Positions 55,021 through 64,000 of a DNA stretch of 64,000 nt are shown piece after piece. The notes under the pieces are model-generated. The model ran no database searches. It was not told the origin of the DNA and worked only from the letters and a program-made list of their open reading frames with translations. Where the stretch lies: assembly GCA_030847615.1 (NCBI GenBank), contig JAUMIR010000003.1, positions 281,226,265 through 281,290,264 on the forward strand, in the 5' to 3' direction. Both the position numbers and the translations under genes were made by a program. The first letter of the stretch is position 1, and each line of letters opens with the position of its first letter. This DNA is from Gambelia wislizenii. Lineage: Eukaryota; Chordata; Lepidosauria; Squamata; Crotaphytidae.

Positions 55021-55851
55021 CAAAACAGCTCACCAGTTGCAGAATTATATCTCCCACAGCTTCTTCAGTGTTGTCCACGTGGACACTGGGCCCATAACCC
55101 TTGTAGGGGTGTAGAAAGACACGCTGTGTCCACCACGACCACCTGCAGAGTTGTTCCATGTCAACAGGACACCAAGGAGAAGGTTTCTGGAGAGACTTCT
55201 GCAAAAGACTTCAGGCTGAGAAGGAAAAAAAATTCCTGCCTTGAGCTCTAGCTTGCCAAATAAAGACAGCAACAAGGCCAGCCTTCACTCAACTTGAGGG
55301 CTTTAATCTTTGTTTGCAGTATATTTACAATATATATACAGAGTATAGGATATCCGTCTCTAATACTCATAAATCTCTCTCAAACCAACAAACTGCTTCG
55401 CCAACCACCATCCACAACAAACTTACCACTTTGGGAGCAGCTCACTTTACTTTGGAGCACTTTGAAGAAGTCCTTTGTCAGCTGAGGCAAAGCTGTTGGC
55501 TTTGGTTGTCTGAACTAAATGTACACTCCTAATAGCCATGTAGTGTAAATATTATTTGACCTCAAAAGTGCTGTTTCTGTGTAGCTAGGCAAAGGAATCA
55601 CAATGATAGTATGCATCACAACATTACAAAGTTGTACGTAGGGCTATTGTGTCTATTGTGCAGCTGTTCTCAGGTGACAGGATTGTGCTTCTAAAAGAGA
55701 GGTTGTGAGCATCAAGGATTAACAACAAGCTAATGTAATGGACATTGACACATTTATTTACTAGAATATTTATATCTTGCTTTTCCATAACTAATAGAGC
55801 CACCATACAAAAATAATACAACAGCATAAGCATTGGAAATTATGTCGTAGT
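55021..55851. other. Unassigned sequence
   Basis: No gene recognised. Confidence 0.4.
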
Positions 55852-55982
55852 CTTTCCCAACCAGCAGTCCTCTAGATGTATTAGGTTTCCAATCCTATCC
55901 TTTTCAAACAGCACGATGGCTAGGAATGATGGAAGTAATGGTCTGACACATCTGGAGCACCCCAGGTTTGGAAAAGGTGCTT
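55852..55982. repeat. Short hairpin repeat ('atctggagg' type)
   Basis: 'ttcccaaccagcagtcctct' at the left and 'acatctggagcaccccaggt' plus 'ttggaaaaggt' at the right are inverted copies. The unit of about 130 bp folds. Related to 14755-14886. Confidence 0.6.
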
Positions 55983-56593
55983 TAGAGTACATTATACCTG
56001 CAGTAACCACCAAAAGTACTGATGTGTGCTGGATGTGAACAATACGAGGCCTGTCTATTAAATAACGAGTCTGATACAATAATCCATCTTTATTTATATG
56101 TTTTACAATTCTAATGCTTGTCCCCTTCAGTATACTCCCTGTTCATACTCACACACTGATGCAGTCTTGTTTTCCACTGGTCGAAGGCATGGAGCAGATC
56201 AGTTTCTGTCAGCTGTTTCAACACATCTGCCGTTTTCTTCATACTGCATCAATTGACTCAAAATGTGTTCCTATAAGCACCAATTTCACTTTAGGGAAAA
56301 GAAAAATGTCAAATGGTGCCAAATCTGGCAAATATGGAGGATGTTCAAGTGTATTAATGTGTTTATTGTCCAAAAACTGCTTCACAGAAAGTGCTGTGTG
56401 AGCAAACACATTGTCTTGATGAAGAATGAAACAATTTTTCCACAGTTCTGGCTTTTTTTCCCCTGACTCTTTCTTTCAAGCTTTGTCAAAATTTCTAAAT
56501 AATAATACTGGTTCACTGTTCTGCCTTATGGAACCCATTCAGCCCAAATTATGAAACCATATGCCCTTGATGTAAAAAAATCCCAATGACCAT

Positions 56594-57217
56594 TGGGATG
56601 CGGCAGCTAAAAAGACCAATGCAATTTTGGGCTGCATCAATAGACGTATAGTGTCTAGATCAAGGGAAGTAATAGTGCCACTCTATTCTGCCTTGGTCAG
56701 GCCTCACCTAGAATACTGTGTCCAGTTCTGAGCACCACAATTCAAAAAGGATATTGACAAATTGGAGCGTGTCCAGAGAAGGGTGACTAAAATGGTGAAA
56801 GGTCTGGAAACCATGCCTTATGAGGAAAGACTTTAGGGAGCTGGGTATGTTTAGCCTGGAAAAAAGACGGTTAAGGGGTGATATGACAGTCCTGTTTAAG
56901 TATTTGAAGGGGTGTCACACTGAGGATGGAGCAAGCTTGTTTTCTGCTGCTCCAGAGACTAGAACACGGAGCAATGGATGCAAGCTCCAGGAACAGAGAT
57001 TCCACCTCAACATTAGGAGGAACTTTCTGACAGTAAGAGCTGTTCAGCAGTGGAACACACCCACTCGGAGCATGGTGGGGTCTCCTTCCTTGGAGGTCTT
57101 TAAACAGAGGCTGGATGGCCATCTGTCAAGGATGCTTTGATTGTGTATTCCTGCATGGCAGGGGATTGGACTGGATGGCCCTTGTGGTCTCTTCCAATTC
57201 TACAATGCTATGATTCT
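56594..57217 (+). mobile_element. CR1 LINE 3' end inserted in the mariner, 8-bp TSD
   Basis: ATGACCAT occurs at 56586-56593 and 57218-57225, a plausible short target duplication. The insert ends with 'cttccaattctacaatgcta' and 'tgattctatg', the CR1 terminal repeat. It is 5' truncated, containing only the C-terminal part of ORF2 and a short 3' UTR. Best-preserved CR1 here. Confidence 0.9.
56600..57140 (+). pseudogene. CR1 ORF2 C-terminal fragment
   Basis: Plus-strand reading from about 56600 gives [17 protein letters not shown] sequence, a 'SSEHHNSK'-type break, then 56820-57140 (106 codons open) with LGMFSLEKRRLRGDM, FKYLKGCH, FSAAPETRTRSNG, NIRRNFLTVRAVQQWN and SLEVFKQRLDGHL. This is the C-terminal end of CR1 ORF2 downstream of the RT core. 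The long open stretch suggests moderate age. No catalytic domain is present. Confidence 0.85.
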
Positions 57218-57601
57218 ATGACCATGGCTTTGAATGTGGACTTGCTTTGACATGCTTTTTTCATTCTTAGTGATGATGGTGTTTTCCAGTGCACTGACTG
57301 TCATTTTGTCTCAGGATCATACTGGAAGTTTCATCACAAGTGATGATTTTTTGAAAAAGGTTTTGGTCTGCCTCAAGTTGGTGCAGAATGTCATGTTGCT
57401 CAACTTTTAAACTTAGCATTTTTCTAGCACACAACAGACAACACAACTGCTTTAAATGCTGACTGACAATTAACTGAATGGCTGACAGTGTTGATATTTT
57501 CCAGACATGCAAGGTTACCACTCAACCGTTCACAATCAGTTCTCCCTGAGTTGTCTGCAAGGAAGAAACACAGTCTCGTTATTTAATAGACAGACCTTGT
57601 A

Positions 57602-60117
57602 CTGTTTATATTGCTGTAAAGCAAAAATGGGAGAACACCAGTCAAGTTTCCCTTCTGGCATACCCAGTGCTTATTATAACATCACGTTATTCCATAATTC
57701 TATGGCACTGCAGAAGTAATTCTTCACTTAAATCCAGTTGCTAATCCCAGATAGAGGAGACCAATTGAATGAAATGAAATCACATAGGCATTGGCATGAA
57801 GCTCATTTCTGGAAATTACAAACCATCCCAGTAATTGACAACGGACATTAAAACTGTTTGATATGATGGAGATGGGCAAGTTAACTACATTGTTGAATGA
57901 TAAAACCATTGATAATTTTAAAAAGACACGGAATTGACTTTTTGAAGAAAAATGACAATAACAGACAATTATGTGTGATAATATTTGAATGAGATAATAA
58001 GCAGGTTTTGAAGGAGATTATATTTACTTTTAGATTTGACAATATGTAATTGTTTATTTTAATAGATAACAGTTGTAAGAGTTCATTGATGGTATAAAAA
58101 TAGTGGTATAATAGTGTAAAATTTGATAAGATTAGAATCTTAAGGGGATATATATGACTTTATCACATCAGCTTCTAAAAACGCTGTAATCCCACAACTG
58201 AGGAAGCAGAAACATAGTGGCATGGTTACAGTAATTATCACAATGTCACTGAAATTGTGCAACACCACCTCTAACGGAAGATCGCACAACCATCTACTAG
58301 CGTTTTAACAAGGGGATTGAAACTTGCACTATAGTAACACTTGTTTTTGCATTGCATCGTAATGACTAAGTATTAACACTTTGAAATGCCCCATGTGTGC
58401 ACCTTTTCAAAAAAAATCTCCTACTTCCACAATTTTGCATGGTTGAGATTTGGGCTGTTCTCACGAGAAGATGCCACTTCAATTAAACACACCAAAACCA
58501 AACAAATTAACAAAGAAATTAACAAATTAACAATTAAACAAACAAACAAAAAACATTCTGAGAAAAGGTGACTGTTCATTAAAAGAGCATCCTGGAGGTC
58601 TTCTTCATGCTCTCCCCTGGAAGTTTAATTATGTGTTTTTGTTGGGAATGGGGAAGGGGAATAGAGGGAGGAACACCCATTCACACTGTAATATCAGAAC
58701 TACAGCCAGATGGAATTATTGCATGCTCATCAACAGCACAAAAAGAGAACTATGGACAGCTATTCATAGCTTTTGCCCATGAATGAGAAGGTACATGCAA
58801 TTAATGGTTGGAGCACACTTGGGGCATGGGAAGATGACAATGTTGTGCTATAAAAGGAAGCCATTTGTGCTACTATCCCATCATAATTCTGCCATTTTGG
58901 CCTCATGAGATTATGTACTTAGATTTTGGGTTACTTTTTAGTTGGTAAGTTGGAACCTTAGTTCCCCTGTCTAGTGTGGCAGGGTTTTTTTGTTGTGTGG
59001 AGTAAGGGGTAGTTTAGAAGGAAGGGGATAGATTAGAGAGGTTGGGATTATTGTTTAGTATTTTCCTTTAGTGTGTTGTGTCTTTTGTCCTTTTGTGTTT
59101 ATGATTTTTCCCTTCTATTTTTTTTTTTAGATTATCAAATTTAGATGTTTAAATAAAAATATTTTATAAGCATTGACTTGCCAATTTCCCCTTGATTCAA
59201 TGGGTCTACTCCACTTGGAACTAATGATTGGATTTCGGCCTTTTCTCTTGTCCCATCCAGTCAAATGCCAACTAAATGTGTGGGATTGGATAAAATATTG
59301 TTGAAAAGTTCAGCAGCTGCCTAATGGGTGGGCTTTCCATCTTAGCTAATGCCAGTAAAACTATTTGATGGTGTAGACATAGAGGAACATGTCAGATGTC
59401 CCATTAGACTCAGTAGCACCTCTAATGTCATTTGGATACCAAAGTACTTATGCAACACTTGCTACTAGGCCACCATCAGAGGACTTGACCAGAGACCTCC
59501 AAAGCAAGGGGAACTTTGACCTACTAGGCTTTAATTGATTAATTACATAATCCTGATGAGGCTTCATATAGAGCTACGTATTCAGGGTTGCGGAATGAAT
59601 AGCTCTTAATCTAACATGAATTTAGAATAAAGCCAGCAGCTACTCAGGACATGAGAGAAGGAAAATAAATGTGTATGTGCCATGTTATAAAAACTCCTTT
59701 AATAACTAGGACCGTGTTGAATGTTTTTTGGATTTATTAAAACAATTTACAAAATAAAATATATTCCTGCCCACATGATTAATATGACTTGCCAGCTCTT
59801 TCCTGCTCAAGTTATTTATATTTCATGCAAGAGAGGAGGCAAAAGTGGAGGTTTTTCCTTCCCTTCTTTTTACCAAAGCAGCCCTTTTATAAATGTAGTG
59901 AAGAAGCAGAAAAGGTTTGCTTTGCAACTAAAATAAGCCCTGATATCAAAGTAACATGGTGCATATTGATCAGCAACAGCTTTGTATTCTGTTTATAGCT
60001 TCCTTAATTAACATGCCCTGACTGAGTTTTAAATCCTATCTGAACAACAGCCTATATAACTCTCTGCCCCCACACTCTTCCAGCTAGTCAAAGATCACAT
60101 CTTGCAATATTTAAACA
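57602..60117. other. Unassigned intergenic sequence
   Basis: About 2.5 kb without recognised gene. 58176-58310 has a weak inverted pair (taaaaacgct and agcgttttaa). 59185-59240 is a remnant of the 'tagagtagaccca' repeat. 59750-60060 is AT-rich and non-repetitive and might be a conserved non-coding element, which cannot be shown here. Confidence 0.4.
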
Positions 60118-60475
60118 TGTACATAGCCAGAACTGTGCTTGGAACTTTATTTTTTCTAAATTACTTATTACTCATTGTTCCTTTCTAGAATAGTTCATTA
60201 GCATTACTCGTTACTCTTTATATGTCATTTAAAGATGAATGACACATTTTAAAGTACTTTTTGACTACCCTCCCCCACTTAAAAACACAAGAAGGGACAA
60301 CAATCAACCAACTTGATCCCCAAAAGACCACATTGTAGAAGCAAAGCGGGAACGTTACATGTTGCAATTAAAAGTAACCATGTTACAAGTTAGATCAATT
60401 TGTAAAAATACCATCATTGTGCCAAAATGTAAGATGTTACAGGGTAATGCATTACAGTATTTCCAAGCTCTGGCC
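60118..60475. mobile_element. Possible hAT-like MITE
   Basis: 'gccagaactgtgcttggaac' at the left and 'tttccaagctctggcc' at the right are imperfect inverted copies about 340 bp apart, with TTACT/AGTAA-rich arms between. No clear 8-bp duplication was found, so the superfamily is uncertain. Confidence 0.45.
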
Positions 60476-60547
60476 AAGGATAGAGGGATTTAAAAAAGAA
60501 AATTATTTGTATTTTATTATATTGTATTGTACTGTATTTGTATTATA

Positions 60548-60700
60548 CAGTTGACTCTCCATATCCATGGGTTCTGCATCCATGGATTCAACCAACCACA
60601 GCTTAAAACTATTTTTAGAAAAAATCCAAAACCCAAATCTTGCTGTTTGCCATTTTATATAAGGGACGTTCACTATTCCATTGTAGATAATGGGACTGTA
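60548..60700. mobile_element. pogo/Tigger-like element, 5' fragment
   Basis: After TA (60546-60547) comes CAGTTGACTCTCCATATCCA, then 'ggttctgcatccatggattc' and 'aaccaaccacag', the typical Tigger-like terminal region. The right end was not found. Confidence 0.7.
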
Positions 60701-60781
60701 TGAAGATATTTATCTTTGCTTTCCACAATTATTGTCTGACATGGCTCACAGTACTGTATTTAATAGACAAAAGAAAACAAA

Positions 60782-61389
60782 GGGCTTTATCAGACCAGCC
60801 AAATATGAGGTCATAAGGATGTCTAATGATCGCGAAAGGGTGCACACCATATGACATAGCCCTCTCACGATCATGTAAAGTAAAAAAAAGTCCTATTTTA
60901 TTGATGGCCCAAGCAGTCAATAGATTGGCTGTGGTGATTTTTTGCCGGCATTGCTGGCGTTTGAAGCCTCGTGCCATTGTACTCATGTGAATATGCTGTC
61001 AATGGACAAACAATTCATAGTATCATAGAGTTGGAAGAGACAATTCTGAGTAAGATCGAGACAGCCAGGTAGGGGACACTCTTTTTATGACCCCCATTTA
61101 AGTGTAAGTTGTACAGCATGTTTTAGTGTTTTGCTGTACAGTACTTTTTTGTTTGCTTGCTTGTTTGTTTGTTGAATTTCCCATGCTAGCATCTTCTTGT
61201 GAGAATCAGTGAGATTTCAATCCTGGAAGTAAATGGAACTCCGTTTCTGCTCCATTACTGCCAGGGAAGCCTCATTGATGCTACGGAAGGTAGGTCTGGT
61301 AGTGATGGGGTGTCTTTTGCCACCATAAAAACATCACAATTTATGCTGGCAAAAGAACATTATTTACATGGGGTGGTCTGGTAAAGTCC
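60782..61389. mobile_element. MITE, family C (copy 2), TSD AAA, with a CR1 remnant
   Basis: The ends are GGGCTTTATCAGACCAGCC and GGTCTGGTAAAGTCC, with AAA outside both (60779-60781 and 61390-61392). The 608-bp interior matches 9209-9759 in order: 'attgatggcccaagcagtca', 'cggcattgctggcg', 'gatcgagacagccaggta'. 'catagtatcatagagttgga' at 61017-61036 is a CR1 terminus captured inside. Confidence 0.88.
61017..61050 (-). mobile_element. CR1 terminal fragment inside a MITE
   Basis: 'catagtatcatagagttgga' then 'agagac' is the complement of the CR1 3' terminus, about 30 bp. Confidence 0.7.
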
Positions 61390-61479
61390 AAAGTCAATAC
61401 AATAAGCAGTGAAAGTTAAACCTTAAAAGAGCAAGAGCAACAAAGAGATCCAAACACTTGCAACTGAGGTGTATAATCA

Positions 61480-61610
61480 TGATTATTGTTTATTATTGCT
61501 ATCATTTATTTATATAGTGCCATCGATGTTCATGGTGCTTTACAAGTAAAACAACAAAAACAGCCAGCCCTGCCAGAGGAGTACAATCTAAAATATACAT
61601 CCGCATAAAA
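61480..61610 (-). mobile_element. LINE or SINE 3'-tail fragment
   Basis: 'catttatttatatagtgcca', 'tcgatgttcatggtgcttta' and 'caagtaaaacaac' form a common vertebrate LINE-tail pattern in complement. Family not certain (L2-like suggested). Confidence 0.5.
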
Positions 61611-61991
61611 GTCTTGCAAAGGTAGGATCTGACATCAAGGTGATAATATCAGTGCAGGTTAAACCTTTCTTGGAATGGAATTCTAGAGAGACCAAGTTAT
61701 GATAAATATTTTACTACCTGAAGCAAAAATCAAGATGATATCTCCTCCCTTGCTTACCAGTACAGAAAGTGATTGGACTGACAGTTGAATCTTACTCCAA
61801 CACTTGGGACAATGTCTTCCACAACCCTAAGGGTGGAAGGCTAAGTTAGGAGGACATGAACAAGTTCTGTGATATATACTCAGCTCTGTCTTTCAACAGA
61901 GAACAACCAGAGCATTTAGGAGGAATCTGAGGAAACTTGTGGCAGTATCACACTACTGAGCAGGGGGGGTGGTTTCAAAGAAAAGCTGAGT

Positions 61992-62227
61992 CCCCTTCAC
62001 ACTACATAATTATAGCACTACGATACCATTTTAATTGTATCCATTTAAATTAATTTAATTGTCATTGCTGCATCCTATGGAATCCTGAGATTTGTAGTTT
62101 GGTCAGATGCACTAGAGCTCTCTGGCTGAGGATTTTAAATACCTCTCCCTAAAATGCAAGTGTCGGGGTTCCATATGGTGTTGCCATGGCTGTTAAAGTG
62201 GAATCATAATTGTGTAGCATGAAAGGG
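61992..62227. mobile_element. Foldback MITE, family D/G (copy 3)
   Basis: 'ccccttcacactacataatt' plus 'atagcactacga' at the left is mirrored by 'gtggaatcataattgtgtag' plus 'catgaaaggg' at the right. The inner block 'atcctgagatttgtagtttg' is shared with 20526-20749. The exact ends and duplication are unclear. Confidence 0.65.
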
Positions 62228-63611
62228 TAGCTCATTAATGTTTTGGTATGAAAAATTCCATTGGCTGATTCCCCTATTCTGAGAATACTTCATGTCATCC
62301 GTATAAGCAAGGATCCTCCAGTTAATATATATTGCTTTTAAAAAAATATATAAAGGCATATGGAAGTATATGTACCTACATTGCCTTCATAAGCAATATA
62401 TTATTAACTTGTGTCACAGGACCAAATATGTAAGCAATGCACTGTTAACCCAGGTTATAGAACCAAATCATGTCTGCAGAAGTATCTGTGGAAAAATGAT
62501 ATTTGCATGTAGCCAAAGAATATTTTGGATCCAAATCTTTATTTTTGGTCAAGAAAGGGCTCAGCTGAGACTAATTCACTCATAAGAATGGTTTCCAATC
62601 AAGTTATTTTCCCATTGGTAACTATTAGACAAGAAATGTGGAATGTCATTATGAGGCTGGTGGACCATCTGGTTAAAACTCCTGTATGAATAGTGCAGAT
62701 GAACAATGTTGAAATACTAAAGAAACATCATCTGAAGCCATTTAGACCCCCAGGAGACCTGTCATTCACATATAGTGGGAAGTCAATAATAATGCCCAAT
62801 TATTTGGGCAACAATCAAACACACTCCTTTAACATTGTCTCATTTGCAATGAATCCTAGGCTAAGTGTGTGTGTCTGTTTAAAAATATATATTTCTCTCT
62901 ATCATTCATCCCAGGTAACAAAACAAAATAAACCAATCAATCTCTGAGGAAATGGTCATAAATCAAAAGGCCATGGTGAGAAGTTGGCAATTTTTCATCT
63001 ATTCCAAAAAGTAATATTTTAAAACTGACATGCTGACAGGGTGGTCCAGGCCAAGAAAGTTATTCCATTTGGGATGAACAACCAAGTTTTTCATCCACAC
63101 ATTGCAATGTACTCATCATTTCACTGTCAAGAATGTTTGTGGTAGTTTCATATCTGGTTACCACCAATGCTTTTATGTAGTAAAGTAATAGTAAAGTAAT
63201 GGCCCAGTCTACTGCTTTAATAGCTATTACAGGTGGAATAGGGGCTCCTAACTCACTCACTCACATTGAGCCATTCCAGTCACTTGTAGTGTCTAAAAGC
63301 CATAGCTCAATTCAAGAGCTATAAAAAGTGGCAAAAGTCGCCACAAGGCAATACCAAGTAGTTCTGCCTGTGATATCATCATCTAGTTCCACACTTACAG
63401 AGTCAATGTGTTTAGCAGCAGAGAGGTCTTGCAAAGGCTTCCATGAGATTCAGGGTCCCGAATCACACGGAATCCTTTGCAAGTATAGTAGTATATTCAT
63501 TTGTTTCATTTATTAAATTATTTATTAAAGTACTTCTAATTTTTTAAAAATTATATAGATATGTAAAAATAAAGTTTGTTAACAATCCCAAAATTCAATA
63601 AAAGTTAAAAA
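62228..63611. other. Unassigned AT-rich sequence
   Basis: No gene or named repeat recognised. Confidence 0.4.
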
Positions 63612-64000
63612 AAAATAGAAAGTGCTTCCGTCCCGCCCTTTATTGTGGGACCTCAGGGTGTCCTAACAATTTAAAACACTTCCAAATTAAAACCATAAAT
63701 AATTTAAACCAGTTAAAACAATTTATAACAACTTTGGAAGTTACAATTTAAACATGTACATTTCAAAGGAAATTAGTCCATGAAGGTTTTAATTGGTGCC
63801 AATTGGACCTTAAGGTGGTGGACAATCAGGGCACCACAACAGAGAAGGGTTTCTCTCATGTCCTCCTGTTTTGTCTTGTCCCCACTGGTGGGTGGGACAC
63901 AGAGGAGGGCCTCTGCTGCAGACCTCAGTTTTCAGGCAGATATATACAGAGGGAGGCATGCCTTCAAATATCAGTTTTCAGGCAGATATATACAGAGGGA
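63612..64000 (-). mobile_element. L2-like LINE 3' part, antisense, runs off the window
   Basis: 'cttccgtcccgccctttatt' and 'gacctcagggtgtcctaaca' form the complement of an L2-like 3' end. 'caacagagaagggtttctct' (about 63838) and 'cctctgctgcagacctcag' correspond to its coding end. The last 30 bp repeat earlier sequence: 'cagttttcaggcagatatat' occurs at about 63926 and again at 63970, so a short tandem duplication (about 44 bp) ends the window. Confidence 0.7.

Larger units (their letters stand above)
56114..57521 (-). pseudogene. mariner transposase, broken
   Basis: On the minus strand 57521-57267 (84 codons) gives an N- to mid-domain piece ending with a DET motif, the first catalytic Asp, at about residue 63, then decays. 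After the CR1 insert the other half (about 56560-56114) gives a HQDNVFAH motif at about 56400-56430 (second Asp) and PPYLPDLAPFD at about 56305-56335 (third Asp), about the spacing of a mariner D,D34D site, then FESID and a C-terminal RLHQCV. Stops and frame changes show it is dead. The DDE residues are still visible. Confidence 0.85.
56045..57599 (-). mobile_element. mariner-like transposon with nested CR1, TA flanks
   Basis: The left end CGAGGCCTGTCTATTAAATA and the right end (TATTTAATAGACAGACCTTG) are complementary over about 28 bp, and TA lies outside both (56043-56044 and 57600-57601). The element is 1,555 bp. Removing the CR1 insert (624 bp plus one 8-bp duplication) leaves about 920 bp, shorter than the roughly 1.3 kb of a full mariner, so internal deletion is likely. 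The coding strand is minus. Confidence 0.9.

Overview
The window looks like non-coding, AT-rich vertebrate DNA, most probably from a squamate reptile (a lizard, perhaps iguanian). No host protein-coding gene, tRNA, rRNA, CRISPR array or operon could be recognised. The clue to the organism is the repeat mix: CR1, L2-like, L1, Bov-B (RTE) and another APE-type LINE, Penelope-like pieces, tRNA SINEs with a Bov-B-like tail, a mariner, pogo/Tigger-like pieces and many foldback MITEs. This assignment is inference from repeat content, not from a marker gene.

Layout. 0-9.8 kb: foldback elements, two Sauria-type SINEs in tandem, an L2-like tail and unassigned sequence. 9.8-16.2 kb: mostly unassigned, with a truncated MITE, a tRNA SINE and a pogo-like MITE. 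16.2-24.4 kb: an L2-like tail split by a 945-bp MITE that carries an internal minisatellite, three palindromic MITEs, and a tandem array with internal inverted repeats. 24.6-33.4 kb is the LINE-rich core: an L2-like LINE, a LINE insertion whose 5' part is inverted (16-bp target duplication) and which is broken by a palindromic MITE, a 5'-truncated L1 (18-bp duplication), and a second short copy of the first LINE (20-bp duplication). 38-42 kb: a decayed L2-like LINE, a MITE and two Penelope-like pieces, one a head-to-head insertion inside CR1. 42.7-48.7 kb: three adjacent foldback MITEs and a Bov-B/CR1/MITE nest. 49-53.7 kb is largely unassigned. 53.8-57.6 kb: L2-like tail, MITE, and a mariner split by CR1. 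57.6-64 kb: mostly unassigned, with a pogo-like piece, a MITE and an L2-like end.

The recurring theme is a set of non-autonomous DNA elements with related termini (GGA-rich start, then TTTTC or TTATC and an AGAC/AGATG-like block), many fully palindromic, most flanked by 3-bp target duplications (TAC, TAA, TTT, TAT, ACT, CAG, TTA, AAA, CAA). No ORF here looks like their transposase. All coding traces are decayed transposon proteins. Repeat family names come from recognition by eye and need a RepeatMasker or Dfam check.
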